DNA from: Diadema setosum
Lineage: Eukaryota; Echinodermata; Echinoidea; Diadematoida; Diadematidae
Length of the DNA: 64,000 bases
Direction of reading: 5' to 3'
Assembly: GCF_964275005.1 (NCBI RefSeq)
Contig: NC_092693.1
Span: 21,968,335 to 22,032,334, forward strand
Part shown: positions 12,201 to 24,818 of the stretch, piece by piece
How the letters are laid out: each line of letters opens with the position of its first letter
How positions within the stretch are numbered: the first letter of the stretch is position 1
The notes under the pieces: model-generated
Told to the model about the DNA's origin: nothing
Seen by the model: the letters and a program-made list of their open reading frames with translations, nothing else
Databases searched by the model: none
Made by a program: the position numbers and the translations under genes

Positions 12201-15200
12201 ATCATTCACCAGAAGGCACTTTCTAAAGAGGAGAATTTTATACAGTCCAAACTGCACTGCCTCCTTTCAACTAGACATTCTCCATGACGGTGATGTCCAT
12301 CCAAACCCAGGACCCAACACCCAAAATGGAGAGATATCGCCTGCGTCAGGTTGCCGTGGTACATCTCACCATGCCCAACACCAAATCAAATACACCCCAG
12401 GTGAACTTCTGCGATGGAGACATACCAAACTGCAACTCCCGCGAGATGTTTGCGACATCATCAAGTCTTGTGTCATTCAACGGAAGAGAACACGGAGAGG
12501 AACTCGAGGAGGCCGCAAGAAGAATACTGTGTCACGTAACAACAAGCCAGTATCATCCTTGAATCTCCAGTTGTGTTCCATGAACGCCCAGTCAGTGTGT
12601 AATAAGACCGCTCTTGTTCAAGATTTCATCTGCGACAGTAATGTCGACTTGATTGCCATGACGGAAACCTGGTTAAAAGACACGCATTCAGCAATCTCTA
12701 GTGAACTTGTCCCTCCCGGATATCGTTTTGTTCATCGACCGAGGAGTGGCCGCCGTGGCGGTGGAACTGGCCTTGTCTTCAGAGAGACAATTGATGTTCA
12801 TATGGTAGCTGCTGGTGAGAAGGATTCATTCGAGTTCGCTGAGTATTATATTTCATATCACACGTTTCATATGAAATTGATCAATATTTACAGACCGCCG
12901 TATTCAGAATCACATCCCGTGTCAGTTTCATCATTTATACCTGAATTTAATGATTATATTCACTGTCATTCGCTGTCTAACGTCCCCCTGCTGATTACAG
13001 GAGATTTCAATATTCATGTAGATATTACCAATACTGAGTCAAGGTCTTTTTTGAATCTCCTCGAGTCTCTTTGCTGCAGGCAATTGGTTGATTTTAGTAC
13101 ACACAAACGTGGTCACACCCTTGACTTGTTGATTTGTCGGCAGTCAGATGATATTGTCATCGGCCAACCCTGGCCACATGGTTCTCTGTTGTGTGATCAT
13201 ATTCCTGTTATGTGCCGTCTTAAGTCATACAAACCTCCATTGCCTTTCAAAGTATTGTCATTTCGCAGGTTGTCTGCAATTGTTATTGAAACCCTACAAA
13301 CAGATGTTGTTGAAAGTGAACTGTGTAAGCGCATACCAAGTGATGTCAATGAACTGGCTGTATTGTATGATGCTACACTGAGTGACATCATTGATAAGCA
13401 TGCACCTGTGGTAACAAAGAAAGTTGTTTTGCGTCCCCAAGTACCTTGGTTCACTGATACTGTCAGGGCTGCAAAACGGAAGAAAAGGAAGGCTGAAAAG
13501 TGTTGGTTGAAAACTAGGAAAGACAGAGATTGGAATAGTTACAAGTCAGAACGTAATTCCATGCTGTATGTTAAATGAAGCCCGCCGAAAGTATCACAAT
13601 GATTTAGTCATGGAAAACAAAGACGACCAAAATCGTTTGTTTCACATGGTGAAGTCTTTGTTGAATGTAGCTAATAAGCAACCTGTAATACCACAGCACA
13701 CTGACAAACACGCCTTTGTGAATGACTTAGGCAAGTTTTTTCATGACAAAGTAATGAAAATTCATGTCGACATTGAGTCAAGACTGAATGTGCTGAGCAA
13801 ATCATTCACAGATTCTGTTCAAGAGACCTCACACAGTGCACCAATGTTTACAAGCTTTAAGCCACTCTCAGAGCATGATGTTGAAAAACTCATATCTAAG
13901 CTCGGTAAAAAGTCGTGTGCATTAGACCCAATGCCCACAAAGATTCTCTTACAATGTGATACCGCACTGATTCCTGTGGTAACGTCCTTAATTAATCTCT
14001 CCTTAGCAACTGGTCAATTCCCCTCACAGTGGAAACATGCTTTAGTTAAACCCATTTTGAAGAAGGCTGGTCTAGATATGGAGTTTTGTAATCTGCGGCC
14101 TGTGAGTAACCTGAAGTATGTATCAAAGTTGGTTGAAGGTGCTGCCCATCAGCAAATTGTTGATCACCTTAATGTTAATTCACTTCTGCCTTTTAACCAG
14201 TCGGCTTACAGACAATACCACAGTACTGAAACAACATTGTTAAGAATCAAGAGTGACATATTGATGGCTATGGACAATCAGAAAGTAACCATATTGCTTT
14301 TACTAGATCTGAGCAGTGCTTTCGACACCATAGATCATTCTCGCTTAGTGGAATCACTGAATACTTGCTTTGGCATTGATGGTGTTGCTCTGAAATGGAT
14401 TAAGTCATACTTAGTAGATAGATATCAACAGATCGATATTGATGGTACTGTTTCTGATTTCTTCCCAGTGCCCTCTGGAGTCCCACAGGGGTCTCGGCTG
14501 GGCCCTCTGTTCTTTACTTTGTACACAAGCAATCTGATCAAAAATGTGTATGATAAGTTTCCTGGTGTATCCTGTCACTGCTACGCAGATGACACACAGA
14601 TGTATTTGTCGTTCACACCTGACGCACTTGCTCAGCAGCAAAGCGTCACTCACATGGAAATATGTGTCAATTATGTACGTGAATGGATGCTGCTAAACAA
14701 ACTCATGCTAAATGACAGTAAGACTGAACTGTTATTGATTGGCACATCCAAGCAAATATCTAAACTTTCTTTTGATGGGATATCGGTTGGAAGTTCTGTC
14801 ATAAAGTCATCTTCCACTGTTAGGAATCTTGGAGTGTGTTATGACACGCATCTGAACATGGAAGCACACATCACAAATGTGTGTAAATCATCATACCATA
14901 TGATATATAACCTTAGACGTATCAGGAAATATTTTGATGAGAACAGTATGAAAATGATTGTCCAAGCATGTATTGTTAGTAAATTGGATTATTGTAATGG
15001 GTTATTATATGGACTCCCTGATTCTCAAGTTGGGCGCCTGCAGCAAGTCCAAAACTCCTGTGCAAGGCTTATTTGTAACAAACCTAGGTTTTCAAGGATT
15101 ACTCCTCTTCTGAAAGATTTACACTGGCTTCCGATTCGTAAACGAATATTGTTTAAGATTTTGTTGTCCCCGCCGAACGAGTTCGAGCAGGGGACTATGA

Positions 15201-18200
15201 AACGGGCTCCGTACGTGTGTGTGTCCGTCCGTCCGTCCGTGTGTCCGTGTGTGCGTCCGTGTGTGATCAAAATCTTCAATTTGCTACTTCTCTGTCATTT
15301 ATGAGCCAATTTTGATTCTGTTTGCTTTATATGATAGCACTACATGGGAGCTTTGAAACTTGTACACAGAATTTCAGTCGTGACCTTTGACCTTGACCTT
15401 TGACCTATATTGTACATTTTGCTACAAAATGCTACTCCTTCGCCATTTCTAACCCGATTTCGATTCCGTTTGCTTCATATGATGGCACTAGGTGAGGGCT
15501 TCAAAACTTCTACACAGAATTTTGACCTTTGACTTCTTTGACCTTTGACCTTGATTTTTGACCTATATTGTACATTTTGCTACAAAATGCTACTCCTTCG
15601 CCATTTCTAACCCGATTTCGATTCCGTTTGCTTTATGTGATGGCACTAGGTGAGGGCTTCAAAACTTCTACACAGAATTTTGACCTTTGCCTTCTTTGAC
15701 CTTTGACCTTGATTTTTGACCTATATTGTACATTTTGCTACAAAATGCTACTCCTTCGCCATTTCTAACCCGATTTCGATTCCGTTTGCTTTATGTGATG
15801 GCACTAGGTGAGGGCTTCAAAACTTCTACACAGAATTTTGACCTTTGCCTTCTTTGACCTTTGACCTTGATTTTTGACCTATATTGTACATTTTGCTACA
15901 AAATGCTACTCCTTCGCCATTTCTAACCCGATTTCGATTCCGTTTGCTTTATGTGATGGCACTAGGTGAGGGCTTTAAAACTTCTACACAGAATTTTGAC
16001 CTTTGCCTTCTTTGACCTTTGACCTTGATTTTTGACCTGTAGGCCCTATTGTACATTGGCTACAAAATGCTACTCCGCCATTTTTAACCCGATTTCGATT
16101 CCGTGTGCTTTATGTGATGGCACTAGGTGAGGGCTTCAAAACTTTACACAGAATTTTGACCTTTGCCTTCTTTGACCTTTGACCTTGATTTTTGACCTGT
16201 ATTGTACATGGGCTATAAAATGCTTCTCCTTCGCCATTTCTAACCCGATTTCGATTCCGTTTGCTTTATGTGATGGCACTAGGTGAGGGCTTCAAAACTT
16301 TTACACAGAATTTTGACCTTTGACTTCTTTGACCTTTGACCTTGATTTTTTACCTATATTGCACATTTTGCTACAAAATGCTACTTCCGGCGGGGACATA
16401 TATTACGCACCGCGTAATTTCTACTTTTCCTTGTTGTTTGTGTACATAGTATAAGTCACTTATCGGTCAAGCCCCCAGTTACATATCCGAATTATTAGTG
16501 TTTAAATCTCATCGACATACTCATAATTTGCGCAGTTCTAAGGACACTCTTCTTTTACAGATTCCAACATGTAAAACAAAAGTAACATTGGGAGACAGAG
16601 CATTTGCCTGTGCAGCTCCCAAACTCTGGAATGATCTACCACTAGAAGTCCGGAAATCCCCAACAGTAGCAGTCTTTAAATCACGACTCAAAACACATCT
16701 CTTCTTTAACTGTTCGTTATTATCAAGCACATCAGAAGCTTTTGCAGCGCAGAAGAATATATGTCTATAGGTTTTGCGCTTTATAAATTGATATTATTAT
16801 TATTATAACATTTCCTTTTTTCAAGTCATAATATTTACCATTGGTTTTGATTGATATGTTTGAAGAGCTGTTTATTTCTGCAGAGTTTTTTGGTGCTGAA
16901 TTCATGTTGAAAGTGAATTAGAATGTTAATAGACTTAATATGTCTTGATATTGTGACCGCTCACCTTGAATATGTTGTTGTGGAAACAATGATAAATGGG
17001 GCCCTGTTGAGAATCGAATTGTCCCAGGCAGTACTGAGATCAAATTATAACAGGCCATAATTCAAACAGATCAAACATTGTCATTGTTTAAACTTATACA
17101 AATGAAGTGTCTCCAAGAGGGAGCTCATGATGATACATTTTTGAAATGAAGGGATGTTGCCTATGATGTCGAGGGGGAAAAAAATGTGCTACTTGGAAGT
17201 ACTTATCCTCCTTATTCATAAAGTAGGTCCTCTCTTTTTCTTTTTTTTTTTCTTTTTTGCACAGATTGGACTCATAGGACTTGTAGAGGAGGAGTGGCTG
17301 GTTACCCTAGCAACAGTGGACCGGGAGAATGTCACATATCTGGACTATGCTGAAAGAGGACAGAAGTTGGCTGAAGCATTAAAAGATCAGGTAGGTTAAG
17401 GTCTGTTAACTGTTCTAAGTTCTACAGTATGAGGAAAGGTATTACAAGTATCAGATATGCCCTGAACAGGATATTTTTTAGGTGTAAAATTTTTAGTTTG
17501 TTTGTTTGGGGTTTTTGTTTTCAAATTTTGTGCTCCTCTGAAGTAGTAACACTACAGTATTTTGGAGTTGATGATAAATAAACTAGTGCAAAAATTATCA
17601 GGCAAGGGTTTCCAAAGCCATTTCCCAATGAGGCAACATGTCTACTGTACTTAAATCTAGAGTCACTTCAAAATTAAGTAATTGATCTAAAAAACTTCAG
17701 CAAAATCAGGCAGTGTAAAGGAGATTCAGGGCTGTTTAAACAACAAGGAGGAATTTTACATAGCACCCTTAACCTTTACAACTGTTTTGATCCCATGACT
17801 AAAATGTCACATGCTTCATATTTTGCATATTGTATGTTGTCATAGTTGATCATAAATTTGAGATCAATACATTTTGACTTGATTGTGCTGCTTATCATGA
17901 AGTCAAATCACATGATATGTTATTGTAATTACAAGATCTGGGCTTAGATGTTACATATCATTGACACAGGGTCTGAAAAGACACTATTTCTATGTGGTCT
18001 TGGTTTAGTGTTATAATCAACCTCCTAGATCCCCCTTTATGTGTCATAAAAGTTTGATATATCCATAATCCTTGGTAAGTTTTGATAAGATAGCTCTTGT
18101 AAATTGTTTTGCTATCTACATTTTATCATTAGCTAAATAAGATTACAAGGCATTGACACCAAGCTCTCTGAGACAAACTGTCTTTATTTCTATCTCAGAG

Positions 18201-21200
18201 CTTCTAATATATATGTTTGTACAATATTTTTACTTAATTTGTACAATATTTTGTATGTTTTGATTTATTGTATAAGAGAATGTTTGTTGGAAATTTGAAT
18301 GAGCATGCTTGATATATGCAAACTTCTCATTTTTATGCCTCCGCCACGAAGTGGTGCCGGAGGCATTATGTTTTCGGGTTGTCCGTCCGTCCGTCCGTCC
18401 GTCCGTCCGTCCTTCCGTCCGTCCGTAATGAATTTTGTGGACAAGGTAACTATCAAAACCTGTTGAGGTATCCTAATGAAACTTGGCATGTATGTGTATT
18501 AGGGGGTGAAGTTGTGCCTATCAACTTTTGGGTGCACATGCTCAAGGTCAAAGGTCAAAAGGTCAAGGTCAAATACATAAAATTTCACTATTTCCACCAT
18601 ATCTATTGAATGCCTGAAGATATTTTCTTGAAACTTAGTGTATACATGTATTACCCAATTAAGATTCTCAGGTGAAAGTTTGCATCATGAGGTCAAAGTT
18701 CAAAGGTCAAAAGGTCAGGGTCAAATACATGAAATTTCACTATTTTCGCCATATCTATTGAATGCCTGAAGATATTTTCTTGAAACTTAGTGTATACATG
18801 TATTACCCAATTAAGATTCTCTGGTGAAAGTTTGGGTCATGAGGTCAAAGGTCAAAAGGTCAAGTAAAAATATCAAAACTTCTTTTTTTTCTCCGTGCCT
18901 TGGAAAATTGTTCAAGGTATCTTCATGGAACATAGTATATACATGTACTGACTGGAAGTGATTATCTAGAGAATGTAGGGTTCATGGAGTCAAAGGTCAG
19001 GGGTCAAAGGTCAAGTGCAACACTTCAAAATTTTACTATTTCCCTCATATTTATGCAATGCCAGCAGGGTTATTATTTTTTTACATTTGGTGTATGCATG
19101 TGTAACCTAATAGAAATTCTCTGGAAAGTTTTTTTTTTTTCTTCTTTTTTTTGCCTCAAAGGTCAAACTTTTTCCTCCATATCTCGAAGTGGCTCAAGTT
19201 ATCTTGAAACTTAGTACATATTATGCATGTTCTACCTGAAAGTGATTATCTTATGAATTTTAGGGTCAAGGGCCAGATGAAAATGGTAACAATTTACTAT
19301 TCAATTCAGAAATTGCACTTTTTCTCCACACCTGTACCTTGAAAATTACTCAATGCCTAAATGTATGAATGGGTCAAAGTCAAGTTAAAGTCCTGAAATC
19401 CCTAGATACATGCTCTCCTATTCATCCAATTAAACCTAGGTCAAGGTGAACATTCAACGCATTTGTGACAAACTTGTCATTTCAATATTTTGCCAATTTT
19501 GTGAAAATGTAATCACACATTGTCCACATGTACTATCTAGACCTATTGGGAAAATCATGCATTATGGCGGAGGCATACCAGTCGCCAAAGCGACATTTCT
19601 AGTTGTCTTCATAATTTATATGAGTTTTGCCATCCAAAAACGTTCTTCATCATGGATCAGCTTGTTTTATTGATCAGCACAGGCTGGCAGCCCTCGGGGC
19701 TCAATTTTGATGTTCATAAAAGATCTTGGCAATAAAAGGTTTATGACTGTCTATATATATAAAGACAACGGTATCTTGGTAGCAACACATAATTGAATCA
19801 GCTCGACTGGACTTGTGAAAATCGTGGAGAGGATTTCTGTGTTATATTGCAATATCTAATGCTAGATGACTATTTCTGTCTTTTGCCAATGGAAACATCA
19901 AACAGGGTGCAGATTTTGTAATTGCGCTCACTCACATGCGACTGCCAAATGACCTTCGGCTAGCAGAGCAGACGACGGCCATCGATCTCATTCTGGGTGG
20001 ACATGACCATGACTACTGTGTCAAGAGAGTAGGTAGCACCCTCCTGTCTGGTTTTGTGTTTGTTGAGAACCACAATGACACTGTGAGGAGCAAATATTGC
20101 AGTTTGGCATAGGGCCTAATGATATCACATTCTACAAAGTTGACTTGCAGGGAGCTGTTTTCACGGAGCTATGAAGTACTGCAGCCATTTTCCCTCATGA
20201 TACACTTTGATTCAGTGCCCTTTGTAATATAGAATTAATTAACACCCCTTTTGTCTCCTGTTTTCTAGCTTAAAACTGCACTTTCTCTTTTTCTCCTTTG
20301 TTTATACAAGCTGTAAAATACAAAATTAATGACTTTAAGATAGAAAAGTAAAAAAAAAAAATAAAAGATGATGATGGTGATGATGATGAAACAGCATTTA
20401 TATAGAGCCACTATCTGTGGAAACATTCAAAAGCACCCGGCTCCCACAATGTGTCACACATCATCCACAAAGTTGCTGGAAAAGACAAGTTTCCAGTTCA
20501 GATAAGTTCAGATATAGGATAAGTTAAAATGGTGAATCGTGGTGGAATGTCTTATTCAAAAGTTTGTCATGCTGAAACATCTTTGCTAATACTCTGGTAA
20601 AGATAACTCGCTTAAAACTAGTGACAATGTGTTGTACACCGACTTAACTGCATTTCTGTTCATCCTAGGTGAATGGTGTGAATATTGTCAAGAGTGGCTC
20701 AGACTTCAAGAGCCTGTCAATCATCACCCTGGAGTTCACCCCTCATGACATCAACATCCTCATCGAAGAGGTCAACGTCGACCTGAATGTCGATAAAGAT
20801 CCTGAAATGAAGAAGATTGTGGACGGATTTGGAGGTGAGTGTGGTATCCACATCCAGCTGGGTGTTTTACATTGCTTTTGAGATTGTTACATCGAGGTGT
20901 AACTAACACATAATCTATGTTGCTGTGAATGGATCTGAGATTAATTAGGAAATTAAGTGTTTGTACTTCAAAATAAATGTCTTCAGACAAGCATGATTAT
21001 TTCCATTCTTGCATGTATCAACATCAAAAAGAAAACCAAAAATAATATTTCCATTTTCTGCATTGACATTCATCTAAATGTTGTTCTGTGTGTTCTGCTC
21101 AAAGGCTGATGGAGGGATGTATGACTTTGGTTTGTCCTTCCATCTATCATTCCCAGTTTTGCAACGGCAGGAAAAAAAAAAAGAGGAAGAAAGTGATTTC

Positions 21201-21528
21201 TCGGCAATAACTTAATAGCTAGGAATATTCAATGGAAATATGGTGTGGGAGAAAGGTAGAAAATGAATTAACAGTTATTTAGATTAAATGATAGGAGTTG
21301 AGGGTCATTGTCAAAGACTTTTATTCAAAGGAAAGTGGAAGGCAAGGCAAAAGGAGGCAAGGAAGACTAGGAATAATTTTGACTGAAAACATTACAAAAT
21401 GTGCAGGACTTCATTGCCCAGCTGCATCCCATGAGGCAACAGATAGGGAAGGTTGGCGTAATCATCTGAGTGTTTTCAACATCTTACATTTGTGACAAAC
21501 TGAAATGATGATGATGGTGATGACGTTA

Positions 21529-21576
<48 letters not shown>

Positions 21577-24500
21577 GTTTGAACACAAAAAGTTCTGTGA
21601 GGGTGATGTCACCCTAAAGTGAGGTCCAGTGCCCCACACGTGCCCTCTGCACTACCCTGGTACCATTTTGATTAATACTTATATTTATGATAGAAATAGC
21701 GATGTTGAAGCACTCATATATTTCCTCCCTATTATTGATATTTTGGACAGATGTGATAGCCAGGGAAATGGAAGGAAAGCTTGGTTTGGTAGAAACAGAC
21801 CTGGATGCCAGATTTGCAGTCATCAGGACACAAGAAACGAGCCTCGGTGGGTTAAAATCTGAACTCTCTTCTCACTTGAAACCAAAAGCCTGCATGACTT
21901 TTAGCAGTATTTTTATGATAAGATAGCAATTGTCAGTAATTGATGCGATGGTCTTCATTGTTGATTTAAAGTACTTGGTGTAACCTAATAAGTTCTGTAT
22001 TCTGACATGTTTGATGTCTTTTTATTCACATTGGCATGAGAGGAAGGCAAAATGCACCACAATTTTCTGGTCATTTCCTACTTTACACCCCACATATTTG
22101 AGTTTTGAACATCCAAGATTGATGCTTTTATGTCTTGCTAAATCAAACATGTAGGAACCAGTGTGATTTTTGTCTTCTTTTTTAATTTTACAATTTTATA
22201 GAGGCTGTTTTTGATCTATGCTACTTCGCTTTACATTTTCATGCTGAGCTACACTCTCTGTCAAAAACTCACTAATGGTTTTACTGTGATTAAAATCGGG
22301 AGCTAATTCACACTTATGCTCTGACTTCTATTATTTGCATGGGATGCTCCTTGAGTTTGAAGGCTGAGTACATATTTTGGAAATTAACCAGTTGGAAAAA
22401 AAGACTTTTGTTTGAGTTTGTTTTTTGGGGTCTTTTTGGTAAATAGACTTAGAGACTGTCGCCAATTAAAAGGTGACTAGTATAGACTCTTATCCATAGA
22501 ACAAAGATTCAATAAGTTTATCTTTTCAGTATTTGTGAAGAGGGAGAGTATTTAGTAAATTTTTGTGGCAAAGAATCGTACCTTAAGTTATTTAATGTAT
22601 TGATTCAAACTTACCCAGGGAATCTTGACACATATTTTCTGCAACAAGTCGCAAAAAAAAAAGAAAAAGAAAAAGAAAATTATATTCCTGTTGGTGAGGA
22701 ATTTGTTATGCATTTCCCCCTTATGGTTTTTGTGTTGGGACAGGAAACTTGGTGACAGACATCATGCTGTCCGTACTGGAGGCAGATGTAGCCCTCCTCA
22801 ACTCGGGAACTTTCAGGTCAGACAGAATCCACCCGGCTGGGGAGTTTACAAAGCGTGACCTTATGACCCTTCTACCCCTCATCGACCCTCTCATGGTCTT
22901 GGAAGTCACAGGTGCCAATCTTTGAATACCATTTTGTTTGTTAGTATGCTTTTGTTAATGGTTGCCTGCTTTAACCCATTGATGATGAGTCCTGAGTATA
23001 CTCTGGCAAGTGTCTATGGGAAATGTGTGTTATAGTAAAATCAGCCTGTCCTCAACGGCTTTAAGTATAGCATGAGCTAACTGTGGCTAAGTAAAGCTGA
23101 CAGTATTCTGATGTTGTTTGCCATTCTCTATGAGGAAGAGGCAGTTACCTTGATGTCATGTATAGAGCTAAAATATGATAGAATTACACAATGGAATTAA
23201 CGCGACGTGTGTATCCATGCGGGGTTGAATAAGTTCTTGTACTCTGCCAAGTTGTCAACATGTGCAGGGTTGACTAGGGTGAGATTGACTGTATTTTCTG
23301 ATGACTATGAATTTCCAATTTTCTCATATCTTGTTGCTCACAGTAGAAGTGAACCATTCCCCCTCCCCCCCCCCCCAAAAAAAAGGGGGGGGGGGAGAAT
23401 GCAGCATCTTCTACAATGACCTTTCGACTCTCCCTTAATTCCTAGCAGTCCCACTTACATGTAGATTCTGTTTTTCATTGATCAATTTAAATCTTAATCT
23501 GATATGCTTGCAAGTGTGTGGCTTCATATGTTTTGGAGTGAGGTTAATGGATTTAAATGTTGTAATGCCACTTCAGATAATACGGTATGTGGCAAATATG
23601 CCTCACATTTTTCAAGTTATACAATATTTTGATTTAGAACCAGAGGGTTGTTTCACAGAGAAATCTGCAATTATTGCATAATACCGTGATTGCCATTGCC
23701 ATTATTAACTAACTGCTTAAACTGCACTTGTAGTTACATGAAATGTGTGTGAAGTTCCTTTTAGATTGGACCTGGATGTAATTAGATCACAGATATTTAT
23801 GTCTAATGAATATTGCTGAAATTGTGCAAGGTAATCGTACTGTGTATTACCATGTGTAATATGTTTGATGAAACTGCTGAAAATTGATAAAATTATAGAG
23901 TAATGCCATTCAGGGAATGAATAAATCAAATCAAATTCAGTTTTGTTGTTACTCTGTACTCTAGATTCTGTTCTGTATTAATCATCAGGTGACTGCTTGG
24001 CTGAATTGATATTGCCTTGAAGAACAAATTCAAACATTCTAATATTACACTTGAGTGCAATTCCTCTTACCTTTCAAATATACAAAGGCCAGCAGCTGTA
24101 TGAAGCCCTGGAGAATGGAGTAAGCCAATACCCCAGGAGGGAGGGCCGTTTTCCACAAGTGGCTGGCCTTGCCTTTGGCTTCTATTCCTCGGCCCCAGCT
24201 GGCCAGCGGGTTGATCCGCTCTCCATCCTTATTGACGGTCAGTGCCTCTTGCCCCAGAAGGTAAGTGTTACCATGGGAACCATGCCTTCAAAATTTTGTG
24301 CTCTCTCACCTGTCATGGTATACTAGACCAAAGTCAGCACTGTATTTATGACTGCCTTTGTCATTCATAATTGTAAAAGTAATGTTATTATCAGTGTATT
24401 TTTGTGCACATATGTTCATGTGTACAGGTAGTTTGGTGTGAGTACAATTGATTAGAGGTCAGAGGTCACAGCAAACTATGCCTGTGTGAATAGTCATTAT

Positions 24501-24780
24501 GAATGGACATTAGCAAATAAATAAATATTCAAATTATTGTTCTTTGCATCTTTTGAAGATATGTGTGTATTTTATGAGAATGTAGATCCTGAATTTCACC
24601 TCATAAAACACCCCCTCCTCTACAGAAATGCCAGTACTTCTTTTCATGTTGACTGCAGTCCAGTATCTTAATACACAGTATGCACAGTGTTTTCCTGTTG
24701 AATAGTAGGCCTATTGCTAAGGGTAACCAATGAGAGTGTTAATATCCAGCCAAGGGAGTATTTGTGGGTTTGGTGTTGGC

Positions 24781-24818
<38 letters not shown>

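Larger units (their letters stand above)
11950..16806 (+). mobile_element. CR1/L2-type LINE, inactive, interrupted by another element
   Basis: A non-LTR retrotransposon on the plus strand. A coding frame at 12055-13578 carries a leader, 2A-like motif and AP-type endonuclease. The frame from 13568 carries the reverse transcriptase with YADD. The frames overlap and are offset by a single-base shift near 13565. A 1.26-kb tandem-repeat element (15165-16424) splits the C-terminal part, which resumes at about 16450 (YKSLIGQAPSYISELL, later GDRAFACAAPKLWNDLPLEV). A further one-base loss lies near 16452. The 3' end is gcgctttataaattgat plus an ATT run, typical of CR1/L2 groups. The 5' limit is not visible; 11950 is an estimate. 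Confidence 0.85.
11348..17264. other. Intron 5 of the nucleotidase gene (hosts the LINE)
   Basis: 5.9-kb intron, the longest of the gene, expanded mainly by the 4.75-kb LINE in the same orientation as the host gene. 11348-11950 and 16807-17264 are ordinary AT-rich intron sequence. Confidence 0.7.

Noticed and set aside
15284-16387. Regular repeats resembling a CRISPR-type array
   Set aside because: The whole 158-bp unit repeats with no unique spacers, in a eukaryotic transposon.
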